This document shows positions 26,097 to 39,300 of a DNA stretch of 64,000 nucleotides, in pieces. The position numbers were made by a program, and so were the translations under genes. The stretch covers positions 1-64,000 of the forward strand of contig LUCM01003711.1 in NCBI GenBank assembly GCA_008360955.1, written 5' to 3'. The stretch comes from Fasciolopsis buskii (taxonomy: Eukaryota; Platyhelminthes; Trematoda; Plagiorchiida; Fasciolidae). Each line of letters starts with the position of its first letter. Positions within the stretch are counted from its first letter, which is position 1. Under the pieces are notes generated by a model, which had not been told where the DNA came from, made no database searches, and saw only the letters and a program-made list of their open reading frames with translations.

Positions 26097-29000
26097 TCTC
26101 CATCAGCCAATCTCGTCCAGTTGAGCTTGCTCGAGGGTGAAATTCTGGCCGTTCATTGCTCCAAGTTCTGTGTAAGTTATGTTTTCATTTGTTTGCCGTC
26201 ATTATGATTATTACTCACTTTATTCTATAGTTTGATATGCATATTCCAAGCATCTTTAATCGGACTACGGTCGTTCTTCGTGGTCTGCTGTTTGTACACT
26301 TCATTCTTCCAGGTATGGTAAAATTGTGGTGATATACTCGAACCCGTTGAAATTGTTCCATAATAAGATAATAGATTCAATTGTGTTTGCAAGAAAACTT
26401 GCTGCCTATTCGAACGGGAGGCGATATTCACTCTCAACAAAAGAGCAGCTAGTTAACTGTTTCAACACGCATCCTTGCAGACTAAATTGGGTTATGCGTT
26501 CTGACAGAAGAACATCCCGCGATAAGTAATTCAGTCCGTGTTTTCTTTTCTCTTATGGGTTATCTTTCATTCTGCTCAGTTCAGCATATTTTATTTTCTT
26601 ACTTCCTGTATTAATGAGACGAAAATGTGAATCATTTTCCAGGAAGAAGGTTTCGGCTAACGGAGAACTGCCAAGTGCGGAAGTTGATCGGCGATGGGAG
26701 CATTCGAACCCGCGACCCTTACGTCCGAATATCACGATCCTATCCGTGTGACCACCACCGGCTCGTGCAATAATGCCTCCGTCATATCATATTTACAAAG
26801 AAAGTCTGATACGCTTGTCATCAGTTAATGATGCGGGAAAAAGTATTCTCATTTGGTCAACATTTTTGCACGTACTAACTGGCTGAAATGTTGACCAGAT
26901 GGCCAAATTCATCCAGATCGACCACCGGTTCTTCCATCTACTCTGCATGTTCCGGTTAAGTGGGCCATTTGCTTGTCGCGGTCCATATTAGACAACTCAT
27001 ACCTAATGAGTCAAACAAGATAAACAAGCGGCAGTTTTGCATTCCGATTTTGTTATGATGACTATGTTGAAAAACAATAAAAAAATGGCAAGCCCTAGCG
27101 TGGGCAATCAGATTGTATTGGAGCTCAAAATCCGGGTGATTGCTCCCCGGTTTAGTTGATTCAAATGCGTTTCTAAGCCTGATGTGATGTAACATAGAAG
27201 TCCATTGAAAACTGTCTTGCGATACGTGGATAATCCTCCGAATTGTTTGATAATTGAATTGTTTTCTATCCCAATGGTGCCCCATTTGTTCACATCTACC
27301 AACTTTCAGGTGGTTCTTTCTCGCCTACTTTCATTTTTGGGAAACTATGTGGGAAGTAAGAAATCGACCATGTCCAGTTGGCATCCCATTTTGGGTTGGT
27401 TCGCCCAACCTTTGGACACATCGTGAGTTTCGGTTCGAGTGTGCGCACGCGCTTCGTGTCCATCCGTTTTTGTTACTGCTTATTGTTCTCTACAAAGTCT
27501 TATATTTCACTGTGTCAGTGTGAGTGTCAATCGAAGCTACGTTTTTATTGCACGCTAGATGCATGCGTGTAGTAGGAAAGGGCATACTCCATAATTTAGT
27601 AGGATTTAGTTCTTTTGACCGTCAGGTTTGCACTAGTTTACTTCGGGTTCCAAAGTTACCATGCATCTCAGCCTATTCCAGAACAAAGCGATCGAAAGAA
27701 AAATTAACGGAAGTAACAAAAAAATGGAAAAATATTTCGAAAAAGAATGAACTTGAATCTAGTTTTACAGCTTACTGCGACACTTGGGCAAATTACCGTT
27801 CTGCATGAAAATCTCGTTGACCCCAAACTGGGAGCTTAACCTATCCTCCTCCAATGATTTCGTCTGATTAAGCTTTCTGTACTCCTTTTTGGGTCAAACT
27901 GGCTTGCTCGATGCATCTACACGTTTCTTTCTATCTCAAGTTATGTCAATAACGGAATGTTCCTCATCATCATAGCGTAAAGGAAGGCTCGCACAAGGCT
28001 GGCCAATGACTATCTCCTCATTCGCTCTCAATGCTAATAAGTTAAAAAAAAAATCGTCGATCGATTTGTGTACTTGAGAATTGAATAACGTCACCTGTGG
28101 AGATGACGTGACATCTATCTCGGATTGGGAGGCATGGACGTCGAACTCCGCAGCACGTAGTACATTCGTGTACACTTGCGAGCTCTGACCTGCTCGAGCG
28201 GCCAGTGTGAACCGACTGCATGTCTTCGACAGCCGAGCGTGTTGTGTAATTCATTGGTGCTCCAATATCACTCTACCAGCTTTGTTAGCTGCAGCATGCC
28301 TTTCGTCGAATTTCTCGTCGTGTTCTGTTCGGCGCACCTAAGGTTGACTAAAACAAATAGTGTGAAGTTCAGGCCGTGACATAGCATCGGTCCATCAGAA
28401 TCTTCCTCTCGTCGGTCATCCACGCTTACGTGGCTAGGAACCTCGAAATCCACAAGGCAGCTACCGTAGAACCTTGTTGGATATGACTGAAAGTCATGCT
28501 CGGTAGTGGTTTCGTTTTGACAAATTGTGTTTGAACTCCGGAGTTGGTTTAATTTGTCAGTCTTGTTTTTTTCTGTACAATGTTTTTCATGGTGCCAAAT
28601 CTCTATGCATTGTACCAAATTATTGGTAAATATATACCTTTCTATATGGATTTATAAGTATATAAGTGTGTTTGCAAATCTATGTTATTGATAGTTCAGA
28701 TTTTTGGTTTTCTCGAGCTTCCAGTTACTGAACTTTGCGTTTAGATCGCAAACGTATCCGGATTTGGGTAATTAGTATGCCTATATCGATTGACTGAGCA
28801 AGTAGATATTTGTGAAACTTACAAAAGTTGCGTCGCAAAACTTTCATGTTCAGCTATATGATATTCGCGCATTCCAACGAAAATTCACCTCTCCGACTTA
28901 GAGAAACTAACCCTGGTAACAAATGTAAATGTTTTAACCAATATTGCCTTCCGGAACCTGACTTTAACGAGAGGAAGTCGTGAATCTACTAACGACAGTT

Positions 29001-32000
29001 GATTTTTGCCCTCGTTCATCTTATTTGTGCCAGGATCTCGAAACATTGTCAGGAAATTTTTTCGAATTACCTAATGATATTAATAACCAACAACATCAAA
29101 ATAATTCACAATTTATTCGAATTTAACGCGTTTCTGGATTGCAATATTGATTTAAAGTTTGTTTTGTTGAATCTGTAAAACGAAGGTTCGTCGGAATGTG
29201 AAAACACCGTAACTGAACTCGAAATGACCGTATGATAATCTTGTTTAATTTCATTAGGTGGTCGCCCAATCGAACTAGGTACTACTTTTACCCGTTGTTG
29301 CACTCGGTTTTAGCCCTGGGAAGAGCGCCGAGAGTAAATCATTTTTCAGTCGTGAAATTTTGATCTTTGTATCTAGATGAAAAAGTTTTTAACCCAACTT
29401 TACGTTGATAAAAATATTTTACTCCATGACGTTTGAAAGACCTACATCCTTCGTTCAGTTCTTTTCCATCTCAGTGAGCCAAGGGTTCGGTAAAAATGAA
29501 AAATGTAAGCGACACGAATCAAGTTTTAAGCACTTTCATGCCTCAAATTGTCATGATAGACGATGCCCAGTGTTTCAACATCAATAAATTATCGTTGGCA
29601 CACTAATTGGACATTTACCACGAATACATTATAAGGAGGGTAAACCATCCAGGCCAAACGTCAGCCCTCTCTAGAGTCAAAGCTCAATTTAACCGAGGTC
29701 TAGTAGAAAACAAGCTTCCAGTTGCTAATCCAACGTTGTGAAAGAGATTCGAGGTCAGAACCAGCGGCAGACATATACATGGAAAGGAACAACTACTCAT
29801 TCGCACTGATCATTTTAACTACGGATTAAGTGATCGGAATCTCACGTAAACCAACAACCCGAATTTCGAGTAACACGAAATTTTAAAATCATTGAGACCG
29901 ACAACAGTTGACTTGTTTCCCTCATCTTCTCCTCTCATCTCCCTGTTCATCAGTCTACAATCGGCAATGACATTCGTGACAAAACAACTGCGCCTACTTT
30001 GGAATGATCGTATGGTTCGTATGCTTTTTGGTGATTTGTATGCCGAAGCGGAGCTGGACGATCCAGGTGCAAAAGTTGCCACCCCTGCAACCTCCTCAGT
30101 GGCAAACTGTGCCGGACCATCATCGAGCAACGGTGGTGCTATGCCCACAGGTTTGACAGATCCGTCCTCTTCACCAACCCGCCGACCGATCCAATCTTTG
30201 TCCTTTTCTAACAGTCGCGGATTTGATTTGGATCATTACAAAGGACGTGTTCGTCATGGATTAAACAATTTTCTACACCAGATATCCTTATCCCGAGCAA
30301 AACGGAAATTGCGATCCGGTCTGGCCTCGGTTGTTAATGCTACCGGTGCTGGGAGCGTAGTTAGTTTCGGGACCGGTTGTTGTAGCACTACGGGCCCAGC
30401 TGGGCCGAATGATCTACCGGAATCACTCAAAGCAGTTTGCATGTTGTATTGCTTCACGGTGGCTAGTTTGCGTGAAATTCGAAACGATATCCTTGCTGGT
30501 AAGTATATGACTGTTCAGTTTGATTTACTTTCTCCATGAGTTTGTCTACACTAAGTTCGGTGTTCAGATTGCAAGTGTTTCGTCACCAGCCGAGATGACA
30601 TTTTCAGTGCATCAATTCATCTAGTGATGAAACATTCACAATCTAAACGTCGTGCACAGTGGTGATAAAACTTTGAAAACTACCAACCTGAGCTGCAAAA
30701 CGTCAATATTCGCAATCGTAAAAAATCCTGATTCACTGTTCCTCAAGAGTGCGGATGTTCCATATGTTCATGTGACCTGTGCTCGTCTGTTCAACCCTAA
30801 AGTTGTTCGTTGCGGTTCGCATGGCTGTCTGCCCGTTTTTGTTTGTGTGCGAATGCGTGTGCCTATATATATATATGTTTGTATGTATATATTCCTTAGT
30901 TGATGTATCGTTTTTCTTGAAGACTTCAATGCTTTCCCTAGTTTGAGATACCAGCGACACAGTTAAAGCGTTCTGAGCTACGTTTTAAAAGGGCCTTGAA
31001 TAAGACTTTTAAAACCTTGCTTTGCGAATACTGATCACCAGAATGCTGTTTGGGTGGCGGGGTAGATGATTTGCTGTCGCCCGGCTTGTTCCTGCTCTGG
31101 GCCTATTGAACCCTAATGTGGTTTCATTGCCGTGGTTACCATTTCTCTCTTCCAGTACTGTAAGCCGTAGAAGCCATGAGACTTTCTCTTCTTGCTACAC
31201 TCGTATTCTATGCATGTAATAGGTAAATCTACCGAATTCGTTTTTCAGCCCGTACAAATGTGAGTAAGCCGTATTGAAATTCGGTATGGATGTAAAATGT
31301 GTAGTTGACAATCAACTTGATGGATGAATATTCCATCTGCCCTAGTTCATTTTGGATTCGGGTGAACGTTATTCCTCGATCGATACCTGCAATTGATTGT
31401 TGATCAGCCTGGTAAAATGATTGTTCGATATCTTTACGATTTCCACCAGTAAAGTGTCTAGCTGCATGGCAAACTTCATCATTGATTCTCATCTTATTCA
31501 TTTTTTACTCTATTCGAAAAAAACTGACATTGGTTTTTCACAGCTTTGTTGCGGCTTCATTTAACAATTCCATTTTTGTTGATTATCGGGTCTGGTGTAA
31601 CGAGTTCGCGTCCGGACTGGAAGAATCAAAGTTCTCTCCCGTCACTGCTAGTTGTGCTAACTGTGTGGGGCTTTCCTGACGCAGCTTCCAGGGATTCTGA
31701 CTGTTGGAGACAAAAGAGCGCTAATCTGCTCGATTCAGTCTTAGTGTCACCACGTTTCTTTCTTATTTCTAAGCAAAATTTTCGAAAGTCATGGAAAATC
31801 AGTTCGAATTGTTGTGGTTCATCCGCTGAAAAGTTCGATTGGTCTAATAAAGTAATCCTGGTTTTACAATCACAATAACCTTCCATTGGTATATTCTGAT
31901 TTTCTTTGCTACATCATAACAGCTCCGTTCAGCTTTCACAACCATTCATCTTGTATAAATATCTTCTGATTTGGGTTGTCACCTCAGCACCGTCTACTCA

Positions 32001-35000
32001 AGAGTGAAATGAACAACGAGAATCGAGCACCAGATGCCTGCTAGCGAGTAGAACCACATAGGAGAGGAAATATTTCGCGTACGGGAACCCCACTGACTGT
32101 GGGACTAAGCTCGTAGTCAAACAGCACATGTGCGTCCATCCCATTGATTAAACTTTCATATTGTTTTGCCATGTCATCGACGGAAAACTTGGTCCATTTT
32201 CCAACCCCGCCCCGCCTTGGAGAACAGCGTAAAACGAGCTAATTGTTTAGTGGGCATGCACGAAACATGTCCCAACTATCTTAACGTCTTCTTATTCCTT
32301 GTCCGTTCTAAAAATTGAACTCAAGACTCAATAACGTCCGCTTTAGGCACGAGTTACTCACAATATTCTGCCAATACTAGGAAGGCGACCATACTAAAAC
32401 ACCGAAAGTCTTCCTCCATATTCGATTCTAAATAACCATATTTCGGTACCGCATACCACCACTGACTTCACTGCTGCTGCCTGTACTTATCGTTTGATCG
32501 ACAGTCGGATGTCATCCCGACGCCCCCCCCCCGATGCCTGAAATTGGTGAATGCCAATGTAGTTTTGTGTGCACGCGAATTCCTTTCGTCCAGTTTGCCA
32601 TCATCTGGTGAGATGCAGATGATTAAATCTATCTGCTTCATCCAATTCTTCGCCTGTAAGAACAGGGTTTGGCTTCCGACCAAACCAGTCCTGCGTCAGC
32701 TTTTTGCACTCCGAAGGTGCAAAACACATCCCAAACATATCTGCACTCATTTAGATGGTCGAGATAAACCACTTACGTATTTGGGTCCTCACTTGGAAGC
32801 GTATTGTCGTCTGCATATTCTAGATCAAACATTTTCCTATGCGAACAAATATCGCGGCTTTTATTCTCACATGAACTATCTCCGTAATCACTTCACAACC
32901 GTGACGACTATCACTTCTCGTGGGGAATTTGTTTGAAAGATCTCCGCAGGCACAAACTCTGCTTCGATTGCTCAGGTGCACACATGAGAAAAGTGAAATC
33001 AATTTCTCTGTCCACCTCTTCAATTAGAGGCAGCGCCATAGAACTCCACGATCGACTGAGTCGAACGCCGCTCTCAGATCAACGAAGCCAGACATCGTAT
33101 CTCTGCCGATGTGCGTATGTTCCAAGAGTTGTCTTAAGGGGAAGATTTGGTCAATGCAACCTCGGTTGAGTTGAAAACCACCTTGGTTCTCTCACGTACA
33201 CTTTTTGCGGGCATTAGATAATCGGCTGAACTGGTGCACGGAAGCATTTCGGATACACTGTGCACCATTCTAGTTGTTTGCTCGGATTTTTACATTAGTT
33301 CCTATCAACTGTCTCGTTTAAAATCGGCACAATCGCTGATTCATACCAGTCCTTAGCTATCCTTTCCATTGTCCAGTTTGATCGTTTGAATTTGAGTAAC
33401 TCCAACGTTAAAATTTTTCCACTATCCGTGAGGAAAAGCCGGTGACAGTCCTTCTGGTTCAGTTGCCTTATGCTTTCCCAGAATACCTACCTCTGATGGA
33501 GGATTAGTATCAACTTGCGTTGTTTCGCTTAGAGACATATGTGAAGGATCCAAAATGTCCGTTGGCCAAATAAACGGTTCTATAGAATAATTTGATTATC
33601 GATCGCCAACGCCACTAAACTCGAATCCACTGGTCAGTCACATACTTTGTTCATCTGGCTTACATTTAGCTTTCGTGGACCAGTGCTCTTATCTGCTTCG
33701 TATGGCTTCGGACTATTGCCGAAAGCCATAGTGGTTTTCATTTTCTTGCATTCCCGCGCCCATTACTTTTTGTAGTCATTTCTCACGCTTGTGGTCGGCA
33801 AGCGTCACAGGAATCTGTGCGTCTCGTTGTATGTCTCATCCATGAGGATGGATCAACGAGGGTCTCGCAGAACGACTGAGTTCTGGGATGCCCACCGTTT
33901 CTGACTTTCAAATAACCTCGATGATTTCGCGATCAGACACTTTTTGGGGTTGCGAAATAAAGTTTGATAGAGTTAACAAATATTGATTCGATTCAAATGC
34001 TTGAGATTGCTTGTCGTAAAACACACATAAGACCTAATTAGATGTTTTCCTAAATATCCCCAACGGGTTTCATCGTTATCCGTCGGTCTTAAGTCGCATT
34101 TGTTCCCGCTGAACGACCAACTAAAGCCCGCACAAGTTTCAACTTATCAATGAAAATATTCCACCGTTATAGAACGAACATGTTTACGCACTCTCGTGTT
34201 ATTCTCATTTTTCCTCGATTTTCTGCTTCACCGCCTAATTGATCCGCCTCGTCTTCTGACTTCTAATCTGAATTGAAGAAAATTAATCTGCCCTGAATTC
34301 CGGACCACTCATCACATAGACCACTTGTTTTGCTTCTCTTTGTTCTTTTCTTCCGACCACAATCCGACGTTCGATTGCGTCTGGTAATCAGTAAAAAAAT
34401 AGCACAGCCTTTTTCTGAATATGCTATCGGAACTCGCTTACATTTTGGTACTTCGAACCTGCATTCGATTATGTTGACCACGTTTTGACTTTCCGATTAT
34501 AGCCCATCACCGCGTTGCCCTTGGTATTCAAATGAAGTGACTGGGTTGGACTATTACAGACAGGGCGGGAATGATACCCCTGCAGGATTCGAACTCACTC
34601 ATATATTCGATGCGCTCTGTAGTTCCTTACGCAGTAATATCAGTTGAGATATCAGTGCTAGGATTCCGAATTGTTGCAAACTCATCTGATGATCCCCGTC
34701 AATGGAATTTCACAAGTTCCTTATCATTTCAATCTTAGAAGTATCCTATCTTTCAGTAACGAGCCTTTTGTAAAAACAAAAGTGTTTTTTATTTGGCTGC
34801 ACGAAAACAAACTATCTGAGTCTAATCTGGTGGACATAAGGGCACTCGACGAGATTGTTTTGGTCCTGTCAATCCTTCAGACATTTTTTGATGTCAGCCA
34901 CAATATTTTTTTCTAGTCCATCATAATCGTTTCCATCGAGGGCGTGGATTAATAAACGAATGAAACACTTCCATCCAGTACATATCAGTTCGCAATCGAC

Positions 35001-36340
35001 GCTCGATTTCGGTAGCACTGTGTCTGTTTTTTTAAGCATTTGTTTCTTTCGTGTGTTTCTTTTCCGTCATCCAGGTTTGTCTTTGGGTGATCTACTTCCT
35101 CGGCTGTGGCGTCTGGTCGCTCGTTGTGGGACTGTGCAAGATTGGGTCAAGGTCCTTATGGATTCCCAGCTGGGTGTACACGCCAAACCGCACGCATCAC
35201 ATCTTTTGCAAATTTTCACCGCGGCTGCTAGCAATTTGCTCAGGTGAGATTTTTGTTCGTTCGTTCCACGGATATACCCATTTCGCGATTAGCATCATCA
35301 TTGTTATGGTTTTTGGGTGAAAAACAAGATGATTTCCTTTTTAATCGACACATTTGGCTTTATTAGGGCTCGATTATCTGCCGAAAATTGCCCGGAGGAG
35401 TACACGTCTTGTTCCTAATTGTTGTTATAACGCATGAGCCATCGGAACAGTACATGACCGTCATTGGTTTGACACCAATACCGAACAGAACATGAGAGTA
35501 CGTTAGCAGCACTGCAGCAAGTAGTTTCGGGCTTGTTTTTTAATAATGCATTTCGACATAATTTACGCCTTTGCGACTGAATTATTTATGTACTATGACA
35601 TTGTTAGGCAATACTTTTTATTTATTTTCAATAGGTCAATCGATGGAAGCCAAAATCTATTCTCTTCGCAACTGTTGATGAGGGGTGTTTGTTTAAGACC
35701 GTGTAGTCAGGACATCGTGAGAATCTGTTTTACAGGTCAAAACATTCATGCTGTGGATATCGAAGTGAAGTACCAAGGGTCTCGTTGACCATTCGTGAAG
35801 GCGACCGCGGCCTACTGTACAACTTTTAGAAACAACATTTCCCGACACAAAAGGTGCTTCCAATACTGGATGGTTACTATTTGGTCAGGTCGCTGTCTCA
35901 CCTCACTTGTCATGGACCATATGAGATCCTTCAGTCGAAATCTGGTTGCAGAAACCGATTTTCTTTTGCATCGCAGTAGCGTCTCCGGGGCTTTCGAAAC
36001 AGGTCACCTCCCATTCAATCACACTAACCCTAGGTGCAATAATATCCCACTCGCAGTTGGCGTTTATAGTTGTTACTCCTTTCAGGGACGGGGTTTGCCG
36101 GTTAAGGAAAGACATTTGTGCTACCGGCATTTCCTAGTCAACACGTAATGGCTTTGCGTTACCTCCACGCCCTTCTCAGCAAGGTTTTACAACGACTAGG
36201 GATATATATGTATTTGCCATGTCAATCATGTGCTTAAACAAAATTTCAATCATATCCAGTGGAGAGTCAGTTTAAGGTTGCGTTTGAATGAATGACCCCA
36301 TGAGGTCTAAACGTGCTCTGTTCTGTTCATCACACATGGT

Positions 36341-36371
<31 letters not shown>

Positions 36372-39300
36372 CAGTCATACGACAATAGACCAACAAAGCC
36401 CTGATAGGTCATCGATGGAATTTCGCAAGAGGATAGGAAAATCAAAATTGACTCGTTTTTTTAGATTCGAAATCCCCGTTGGCCACTTAATGATTGGGAA
36501 CATACTTTTTGTGATTCTTTTGAATTAGCCTAATTCTGGTTAGCACACAATGTTGTAAACTATCATAAACACACATGGAAATCAAGACTTCAAAATACTC
36601 AGGTCATCCAAAAAAGCGATTCAAGTCTGAATAAATGCAGTTGGAAAATAACTGGTCAATTGTGGCTTCCTGACCTTCAGTCTCAGTTGGACCTCCAAGT
36701 TTTCACTGATAGTGGTTCTCAATATATCAGATAGAACGATCGTCCTGTGAACATTTCCGAGAAAGCGGTGCCTTGCAGCTGTCTTTGTTACATAGTAAGA
36801 TTTATTTAGATTTATCCGAAGTCTATGGCTCGTTGGTCTCATTCAGTTGTCAGCAGAGCTTCAAATAAATGCGGTAAAATGACTGAATCGTTCGCAGTGA
36901 AACTTGTGGTCTGCCTCATTGGGTCTGTTGGAAATCCGGTTTTGGATTTGATCTTTCGCTCCATTAGCCCAGCGGATTAAACGAAACTTAGACAGTGTAG
37001 AAATATAAATTTGGGCTGCGCGCGATAACTGGAAAAATGTGTGATCGCTTATGCGGAGGTCCACTGAATACTTAGACACTCCATTCCGCCCTTTGTCTGG
37101 TTTATTCCGTCAAGTTTCTGCCTCCGGGTGTTAGTGATTTTGCGAGACCATCACCTGATTCGATACCATCGGACGTTGTCTGACTGTGCTTACTGGCTTT
37201 TGGAGCACAATTGTAAAACTGTTATTTTGCTAGGGATACAACATACATGGTATAAGGAAACTTTCCTATCATTCTCACTACTTGTTCATTTATGCTCATT
37301 TTCAAGGATTAAGGTCTTTTTTATCACCTGGATTGAAATAGTGAGTGCCACGAGATTGATGCTTGCATCAGTACGGATAACAACTTGGACGGCAGTCATG
37401 TTGTGTAATTGCAATGATCATGTACCATCTGAAAAATTTTGGGAGAGCGGGAACATTGGACGAGAAGGAAGAGGAGAAATATTGCGTACTTGTTCACAGG
37501 TATAGTAGTTCGTCCAGTCTCTATCTCCACATCATCAGTTTTCCATCGTAATGCATGATTCGTCCGTTCGGATGGCCAATTCGGAGTGTAAGTCTGACTT
37601 CAGGCACCCTACCTGAAGTCCTCGAGTAAACGCTCTAACCTACAGGGCAGTGGGACGATTTGAAGGTCTCGTTGCCCTCTGAGAACCGGTGACTGATTAC
37701 TCAGTTCATATACACTCCAGAAAGGGGGTACACATGCTAGGTGCCAAATGCGCCGCTCTACCACAAATGTTAGTGAGCGTACAGTAGTATGCTTCGTGTA
37801 TCGCTTGTGGTTGGTTTGGAATCAGGGTTTAGTCACCTCCACTGAACTGATTATCAAAAGTCAACGAATCCGTTGGAGTGCGTCAAGCATTCGCCATCGT
37901 TACACTTACGTGGTACGACTGCTTGTGTCCCAACTCGTCTCAGAGAGCTGTACAGTGTGATTTATTTCAAGTCGAAAATTCAACCAATGCTTGAAATATC
38001 AATGGATTGAGGCCTGACGAAGTAACTTCCTGTTGCGTTGGTTTGAACTGACAACTGAATCAAAAAAATGCGTAAAAGAATAATTTATCCAATTTGGATG
38101 GCGCTCCACTCAGCCACATTCCGTTATCTTGCGGATATTTTCTTTTTTTGAACTGAATGTTTTGATTGAGAACCCGGACGGCTCTCCTGCGTCGTGTCTG
38201 CTCGACTCCATATCAGCACGAATGCAGCATTCTCTGAGAATCACAAAAACAATAAATTTCATGATGAATCGATCGCACTGCACATCGATTCGAAGAAGAT
38301 GGATGGTGTTAAGTATGATTCTGCTCAGAGCTCGCGTTCTTGATTCGCGTCCTGGTGCCTTGTAAGTGAGATTTTTGAATCGGAGGCTCTGACTAGGGTT
38401 TCCAAAAATAAAGACTTCTGTAGTGTGGGGATTCGTGAAGTATCGTTTGATCATGCACCTCCAGTATCTTTTGAGTATGATAGTGCAATTATATCTGGAG
38501 GGAGGGTTAAGGTTAGATGTGTTGTATTAGGTTTTAGAATTTTTATTCGAACAGGCACTGAATTTGATTAGATTGAGATGGTTGGGCCACATGGTATGCA
38601 GTCCAGCAAATGGATGGACAACCCCGGTAACCACTGTTCTCCGAATTGGGTACTAAACTGTATTGAGCAGGTCGAGTTAGGTTACTGTGTTGGGTATTGG
38701 CTTGCGGAATACTTTATATCAGCGTATGAAACTCAGTGCATTACGCTGGTTGGATCACGTGTTGCGCGTAGCAGTTATTCGTCTACCATGCCGTGTTTTA
38801 TTTTCCGTTCATCCCAAGGAATGGAAGAAGCCATGTGGAGGCCAACAGATGACGTGGCAACGTGGGATGAGAAAATGTACAGCGAAGTTAGGTAAAGTAG
38901 GTGTCTCACGCCTTCGTGGTTGGGGTCCGAAAGACCTGACAACTAGTTGGCTGGAGACACTGAAGGATATGACAGTGAACCGCAAACAGTAGCGATGATG
39001 CTATCATTTTCTATCGAATCAGAATGATTGAAAGTGTGCGTTTTTAAAGTTAGACTGTGTTTCATGTGTTGGCTGCAGCAGCATTTTATCTGTTCCCGCC
39101 TGTTTAGGTCCACTCCCTGTTCCCGTTGGATATTCACTCTTTTCATATAGACGTGTAACTGTGGGGAAAAGGCAGCGGTCAGTGAGGCTTGCCTTGTTGT
39201 TCAACGCTGAACGATGATGATGATGAGGGTGATGATAATGGTTCAGAAAATCTTCCACTGCACTGGTTGTTGACAGTCAGTAAAATTTTCGGACTCGAAC

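Larger units (their letters stand above)
23052..26106 (+). other. Intron 10 (3.1 kb)
   Basis: Contains a Penelope-like RT piece (23185-23365), a dispersed repeat (23715-23915), part of another repeat (23990-24300) and the (CA)n run before exon 11. Between about 24420 and 26060 I see only unsupported open frames, for example 25256-25549 minus. Confidence 0.7.
30499..35074 (+). other. Intron 13 (4.6 kb)
   Basis: The central part (31990-33900) is a pile of minus-strand RTE-type fragments. A tRNA-like short repeat lies at 34565-34645. 30500-31980 and 33910-34560 show nothing I recognise apart from a short TA/TATG-rich stretch near 30865-30890. Confidence 0.7.

Noticed and set aside
28268..28618. 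116-codon minus-strand frame in intron 12
   Set aside because: A faint resemblance to N-terminal Penelope-like element text (CHGLNF) is too short to call; no splice or domain support.
32544..32936. 130-codon plus-strand frame in intron 13
   Set aside because: It is antisense to RTE-type sequence for part of its length and has no motif or splice support.
35795..36148. 117-codon plus-strand frame in intron 14
   Set aside because: No recognisable motif, no flanking splice pattern fitting UBE3B, and frames of similar length occur on the other strand.
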